Part shown: piece after piece, positions 5,194 to 7,602 of the stretch
Numbering within the stretch: the first letter of the stretch is position 1
Layout: the number at the start of each line of letters is the position of its first letter
Assembly (NCBI GenBank): GCA_025963615.1
Contig: JAOQAL010000075.1
Coordinates: 1-7,602 of the forward strand
From: Chitinophagaceae bacterium
Lineage (GTDB): Bacteria > Bacteroidota > Bacteroidia > Chitinophagales > Chitinophagaceae
Length of the DNA stretch: 7,602 bases
Direction: 5' to 3'
Notes under the pieces: model-generated
The model's database searches: none
The model's input: the letters and a program-made list of their open reading frames with translations, nothing else
What the model was told of the DNA's origin: nothing
Position numbers and translations under genes: made by a program

Positions 5194-7575
5194 ATGATAA
5201 AAAATTATTTCAAAATAGCGTTCCGCAGTCTCTGGAAACACCGTGTCTTTTCATTTATAAATATTATGGGATTAGCGGTCGGCATGACCGCCTTCTTCCT
5301 GATATTCATGTATGTGAACTTCGAATTGAGTTATGATTCATTCAACAGCAAGGCGGACCGGACGTTCCGGATCGTATCAGATATTAAAACGCCCTCCGAA
5401 GTCATCCATGCCGGCGGCCCTTCCTGGGCCGTGCCTCCATTTGCTAAAGAAGAATTCCCTGAAGTGGAGTCTTTTGTCCGTTTGGCAAGCGACAACATAC
5501 TCGTAAGAAAAGGCGATATAAAATTCCAGGAAGAAAATGTGATGTGGGCGGATTCAGCATTTTTCCATGTATTCGATTATAAGTTATTGAAAGGAAATCC
5601 GCAGACCGCGCTAAAGGATCAGTTTAGCGTAGTATTTACAGAGACAACAGCTAAGAAATATTTTGGTAAAGAAAATCCGATCGGTCAAACCTTATTGCTT
5701 ACCGGAGATGCTTTCCCTTCAAAGGTGACCGGCATTATGAAAGATATGCCGGAGAACTCGCAGATCAAAGCGGATATGCTTATTTCGATGACAACCATTA
5801 CACAAAAATTCAATCAGAACCTGGATAGTCAATGGGGAAACTATGGCGCCAAAGCCTACCTGCTTTTAAAATCAGGCACCAATGCCAGTGCCTTGCAAAA
5901 GAAATTTCCGGCCTTTCTTGAAAGAAGAAATGGTGATGAAATGAAAAAACAACAGATGTATCCTACTTTATTCCTGGAGCCATTGAAAGAAGTATACCTG
6001 CATTCAACCCGTGATGGAAACAAAACAGGCAACATTAATAACGTATACATCTTCTCCATCGTCGCGGCATTTATTTTAGTGATTGCCTGTATTAATTTTG
6101 TCAACCTCACCACGGCCCGGTCTGCCGAACGGGCAAAAGAAGTGGGGATCCGGAAAGTAGTGGGTGCCGGCCGAACGCAGCTAGCGCGCCAATTCATAGG
6201 TGAGAGTGTGCTGCTTTGTATCATCTCCTTTTTGATAGCGTTGTTAGCGACTGCTTTATTGGTTAGCCCATTCAATAATTTATCCGGTAAGGTGATCAGC
6301 CAGGGCATTTTTGAACATCCCCAATATGTGGGCATCCTTTTTCTTACGGCCGTGGCTATTGGCGTGTTGGCAGGCGTTTACCCGGCACTGGTATTATCAT
6401 CGTTTCAGCCGGTTAGCGTGTTAAAAGGCCGCTTTGCTACAGGCATCCGCGGTATCATGCTGCGCAAAGGGTTGGTCATAGCGCAATTCAGCATTTCAAT
6501 TGCGCTTATTATCAGTACCATCGTGGTGTATACACAAATGAAATATATGCGTAGCCAGGACCTTGGCTTCAACAAAGACCAAAAGATGATTATTGATACG
6601 CATGGTGATCCTGCAAAGAATTCCTTCCGGCAAGCGATAACGGCTTTACCCAATGTATTATCAACCGCAACAGCCGGCAGTGTGCCGGGAGGTGGTAACC
6701 CTGGGGCCTACTCGCAGGTTGAAAATCCTAAAGGTGTAATGCAGATTGCTAACCTGGACTTGTATTTTGTGGACTTTGATTATATCCCACAATACAAGAT
6801 TAAAATGGTGGCAGGCCGTCCTCTATCAAAAGATTTTAAAACCGATACCACCCAGGCGATGGTTTTGAATGAAGCGGCGGTGAAACTGTTTGGTTATAGT
6901 TCACCCCAACAGATCATTGGTAAGAAATTTGATCAATGGGGCCGGACAGGAACCGTCGTGGGTGTCATGGAAGATTTTCATTTCCGTTCGCTACAGGAAG
7001 TCATTAAGCCACTCAGCATGCGCATTGAACTGGATAATTGCGGACTTATTTCTGTCAACGTGGCCGCTTCCAATTTACCCGCAACCATCGCTGCTATTGA
7101 AAACAAATGGAAAGCCTTAGTACCTTCCAGGCCCTTCAGTTATTTTTTTCTGGATGAATTTTTTGACAAACAGTACCGCACCGAAGAACGGTTTGGCAAA
7201 TTATTTTTCAATTTTGCGATCCTCGCCATTTTTATTTCATGTCTCGGCTTGCTGGGCCTGGCTTCCTACAGCACCCTGCAACGTACCAAAGAGATAGGTA
7301 TCCGCAAAGTTATGGGCGCCTCCGTCACCACCATCGTGAACCTGTTGTCAAAAGATTTTTTAAAACTCGTGTTGGTATCATTCGTCATTGCATCGCCGGT
7401 CGCCTGGTATTTTATGCACAAATGGCTCGAAGGCTTTGCCTATAAGGTGGGAATTGGCTGGTGGGTATTTGTATTATCCGGGGTCCTGGCATTTACGATT
7501 GCATTATGTACAATCAGCTTCCAGGCAATCAGGGCCGCGATGGCCAACCCGGTGAGGAGTTTGAGAACAGAATAG
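5194..7575 (+). CDS. FtsX/MacB-like ABC transporter permease, third paralogue (complete)
   Basis: Complete 793-residue inner-membrane permease of the MacB_PCD/FtsX class; substrate unknown. The start MIKNYFKIAFRSLWKHR is the usual opening of this family, and an in-frame TAA at 5185-5187 rules out a nearby upstream start. TM1 (~18-41) leads into ELSYDSF and the first periplasmic domain (~45-280). TM2 (~284-305), coupling motif RAKEVGIRKVVGA (313-325), TM3 (~337-357), TM4 (~378-400) and TM5 (~424-445) follow. The second periplasmic domain covers ~455-665, with a Gly/Pro-rich loop near 497-505 (VPGGGNPG) and EDFHFRSL at 593-600. TM6 (~669-691), coupling motif QRTKEIGIRKVMGAS (696-710), TM7 (~721-740) and TM8 (~755-775) end in ANPVRSLRTE. 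In the last 51 residues it matches gene 1 at 36 positions and gene 2 at 27. The upstream terminator suggests a separate transcription unit. Its ATPase partner is not in the window. Confidence 0.95.
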   Translation: MIKNYFKIAFRSLWKHRVFSFINIMGLAVGMTAFFLIFMYVNFELSYDSFNSKADRTFRIVSDIKTPSEVIHAGGPSWAVPPFAKEEFPEVESFVRLASDNILVRKGDIKFQEENVMWADSAFFHVFDYKLLKGNPQTALKDQFSVVFTETTAKKYFGKENPIGQTLLLTGDAFPSKVTGIMKDMPENSQIKADMLISMTTITQKFNQNLDSQWGNYGAKAYLLLKSGTNASALQKKFPAFLERRNGDEMKKQQMYPTLFLEPLKEVYLHSTRDGNKTGNINNVYIFSIVAAFILVIACINFVNLTTARSAERAKEVGIRKVVGAGRTQLARQFIGESVLLCIISFLIALLATALLVSPFNNLSGKVISQGIFEHPQYVGILFLTAVAIGVLAGVYPALVLSSFQPVSVLKGRFATGIRGIMLRKGLVIAQFSISIALIISTIVVYTQMKYMRSQDLGFNKDQKMIIDTHGDPAKNSFRQAITALPNVLSTATAGSVPGGGNPGAYSQVENPKGVMQIANLDLYFVDFDYIPQYKIKMVAGRPLSKDFKTDTTQAMVLNEAAVKLFGYSSPQQIIGKKFDQWGRTGTVVGVMEDFHFRSLQEVIKPLSMRIELDNCGLISVNVAASNLPATIAAIENKWKALVPSRPFSYFFLDEFFDKQYRTEERFGKLFFNFAILAIFISCLGLLGLASYSTLQRTKEIGIRKVMGASVTTIVNLLSKDFLKLVLVSFVIASPVAWYFMHKWLEGFAYKVGIGWWVFVLSGVLAFTIALCTISFQAIRAAMANPVRSLRTE

Positions 7576-7602
7576 TCAGTGGTGAGAAGTGAAAAGTGAG
7601 AA
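7575..7602 (+). repeat. Heptamer tandem repeat (GTGARAA type) running off the right edge
   Basis: Directly after gene 3, starting with the last base of its stop codon, the sequence reads in sevens: GTCAGTG, GTGAGAA, GTGAAAA, GTGAGAA. The last three units differ at one position only. The array reaches the window end, so its length is unknown. Repeats of this kind occur between genes in some Bacteroidota (from memory); no function is evident here. Confidence 0.65.

Noticed and set aside
5856..6335. 159-codon reading frame on the minus strand inside gene 3
   Set aside because: It is wholly antisense to the FtsX core of gene 3, with a shadow at the matching place in gene 1 (657-965). No family is recognisable.

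Overview
The window looks like chromosomal DNA from a member of the Bacteroidota, probably Chitinophagaceae or a Sphingobacteriales relative. That assignment rests on the ~790-residue FtsX/MacB-like permeases with the conserved start MIKNYFK and the ELSYD-x-F motif after the first membrane helix, on A/T-rich start regions without a Shine-Dalgarno sequence, and on a GTGARAA-type heptamer repeat after the last gene. The species cannot be named from this stretch.

Layout, all on the + strand. Positions 1-2238 hold the 3' part of a first permease gene whose start lies off the left edge. Positions 2239-2466 are a 228-base spacer with several inverted repeats. Positions 2467-4851 hold a complete second permease. 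Positions 4852-5193 are a 342-base spacer with a weak and then a strong intrinsic terminator, a possibly structured stretch between them, and a 13-base sequence also found before gene 2. Positions 5194-7575 hold a complete third permease. Positions 7575-7602 are a heptamer repeat running off the right edge. I see no tRNA, rRNA, CRISPR array, transposase or other gene family.

The three proteins are paralogues with one plan. It is TM1, a large periplasmic MacB_PCD-like domain, and an FtsX core of TM2-4, then the same order again as TM5, a second periplasmic domain and TM6-8. Each half has its own coupling-loop motif (R-x-K/R-E-I/V-G-I/V-R-K-V-x-G-A) between its second and third helices, where FtsX-type permeases meet the ATPase. 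Each protein is therefore probably a fused pseudo-dimer of two MacB-like halves. No ATPase, membrane-fusion protein or outer-membrane channel gene is visible, so any ATPase partner must lie outside the window. Substrates are unknown; MacB/LolCDE-type relatives act in export, lipoprotein handling or envelope stress by moving material in the periplasm.

Overall this is an ordinary paralogue array. The points most worth a second look are the spacers: the terminator/alternative-hairpin region at 4895-5019, the repeated 13-mer that starts an in-phase ATG before genes 2 and 3, the palindrome-rich spacer after gene 1, and the edge heptamer repeat.
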